Shown: positions 5,384 through 5,731 of the stretch, piece by piece
Numbering within the stretch: the first letter of the stretch is position 1
How the letters are laid out: each line of letters opens with the position of its first letter
Origin: Chloroflexota bacterium
GTDB taxonomy: Bacteria; Chloroflexota; UBA4733
DNA: 5,731 nucleotides
Assembly (NCBI GenBank): GCA_025449435.1
Contig: JANWJO010000002.1
Location: 1 to 5,731 of the forward strand
Direction of reading: 5' to 3'
Translations under genes and position numbers: made by a program
The notes under the pieces: model-generated
Seen by the model: only the letters and a program-made list of their open reading frames with translations
Told to the model about the DNA's origin: nothing
Databases searched by the model: none

Positions 5384-5731
5384 GAAATACACCGCAGCCA
5401 CGGTCTCGCCGCTGCTCGGCAGCGCGACGTAGCGATAGATCGACACCATCGCCAGCGCGGTATCCTTCGCATCGGTGTCCATGCCGACCAGCGGCGCGAG
5501 ATTGTCCGCGGTCAGCACCACGTATGGGTCGTTCAGGCCGTCCGGGATGTCGAACACCGACCACCGGGCGATACCGCGCATAACCAGGTCGTCATGCACC
5601 GCCTGCTGCGCGTTGTCGTCGGCGCTTAACACCATCACGCCCTTACGGACACGCGCCTCGAGCGCCGGGATCATCGCGGGATCTGTCTTTTGCCCGAGAC
5701 TGGTCGCGGCATAGGCAGCCGTGAGCTTCAC
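5381..5731 (-). CDS. Probable phage head-tail adaptor protein (P22 gp4-like), C-terminal part
   Basis: The frame is open to the right edge, and its first visible codon, GTG at 5731-5729, may be an internal valine, so the true start is probably outside the window. The 116 residues seen are soluble and mostly helical in character: LTAAYAATSLGQKTDPAMIP, LEARVRKGVMVL, then VHDDLVMRGIARWSVFDIPD (about 45-64), DPYVVLTADNLAPLVGM and the terminal SSGETVAAVYF. In small head-tail adaptor or DNA-stabilising proteins that I recall from phages of high-GC Proteobacteria, a helical region with 'L..+GIA.W....IP' is followed by a helix and ends in 'V+AxYF'. That supports the call but was not tested by search. 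Its stop abuts the fibre start, so it is the first of the series here. Alternatives are another connector or an unrelated small virion protein. Confidence 0.55.
   Translation of the reverse strand: MKLTAAYAATSLGQKTDPAMIPALEARVRKGVMVLSADDNAQQAVHDDLVMRGIARWSVFDIPDGLNDPYVVLTADNLAPLVGMDTDAKDTALAMVSIYRYVALPSSGETVAAVYF

Overview
This window is a dense block of bacteriophage (or prophage) structural genes, all on the minus strand. They are packed so tightly that most neighbours overlap or are separated by about ten bases. No host, integration, replication or lysis gene is visible. Base composition is mostly GC-rich, with AT-richer islands inside two tail genes. The protein motifs are ones I associate with phages of high-GC Proteobacteria, probably Alphaproteobacteria. 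The host cannot be fixed from this sequence.

Layout in transcription order (right to left). (1) 5731-5381 is the C-terminal part of a small protein ending in VAAVYF, tentatively a head-tail adaptor of the P22 gp4 type; it runs off the right edge. (2) 5380-3632 is a 582-residue collagen-like tail fibre. It has a doubled N-terminal motif, a Gly-X-Y rod, a fibre shaft module and a predicted sugar-binding C-terminal half. (3) 3622-2762 is a second, shorter fibre-like protein that shares the shaft module with the first. (4) 2762-1269 is a 497-residue tail protein with a lectin-like N-terminus, an apparent inserted domain and a conserved C-terminal block. (5) 1272-1060 is a 70-residue protein built on three copies of a TQ-x-x-(V/I)-EHW motif. 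(6) 1060-992 is a 22-codon relic that looks like the first residues of a phage stabilisation protein (P22 gp10-like family), with ATA where ATG is expected. (7) 982-452 is a 176-residue structural protein of unknown function. (8) 452-138 is a 104-residue fibre-like protein with a short coiled coil. (9) 127-1 is the start of a paralogue of (8), cut by the left edge.

The genes plausibly form one late operon for host-recognition structures: an attachment point at the head-tail interface followed by several fibre or appendage proteins. Junctions of the forms TAAATG, TGATG and ATGA, with Shine-Dalgarno sequences overlapping upstream stop codons, indicate translational coupling. The points most worth a second look are the gp10-like relic with a lost start codon, the tandem paralogue pair at the left end, the domain insertion in the 497-residue protein, and the shaft module shared by the two fibres.
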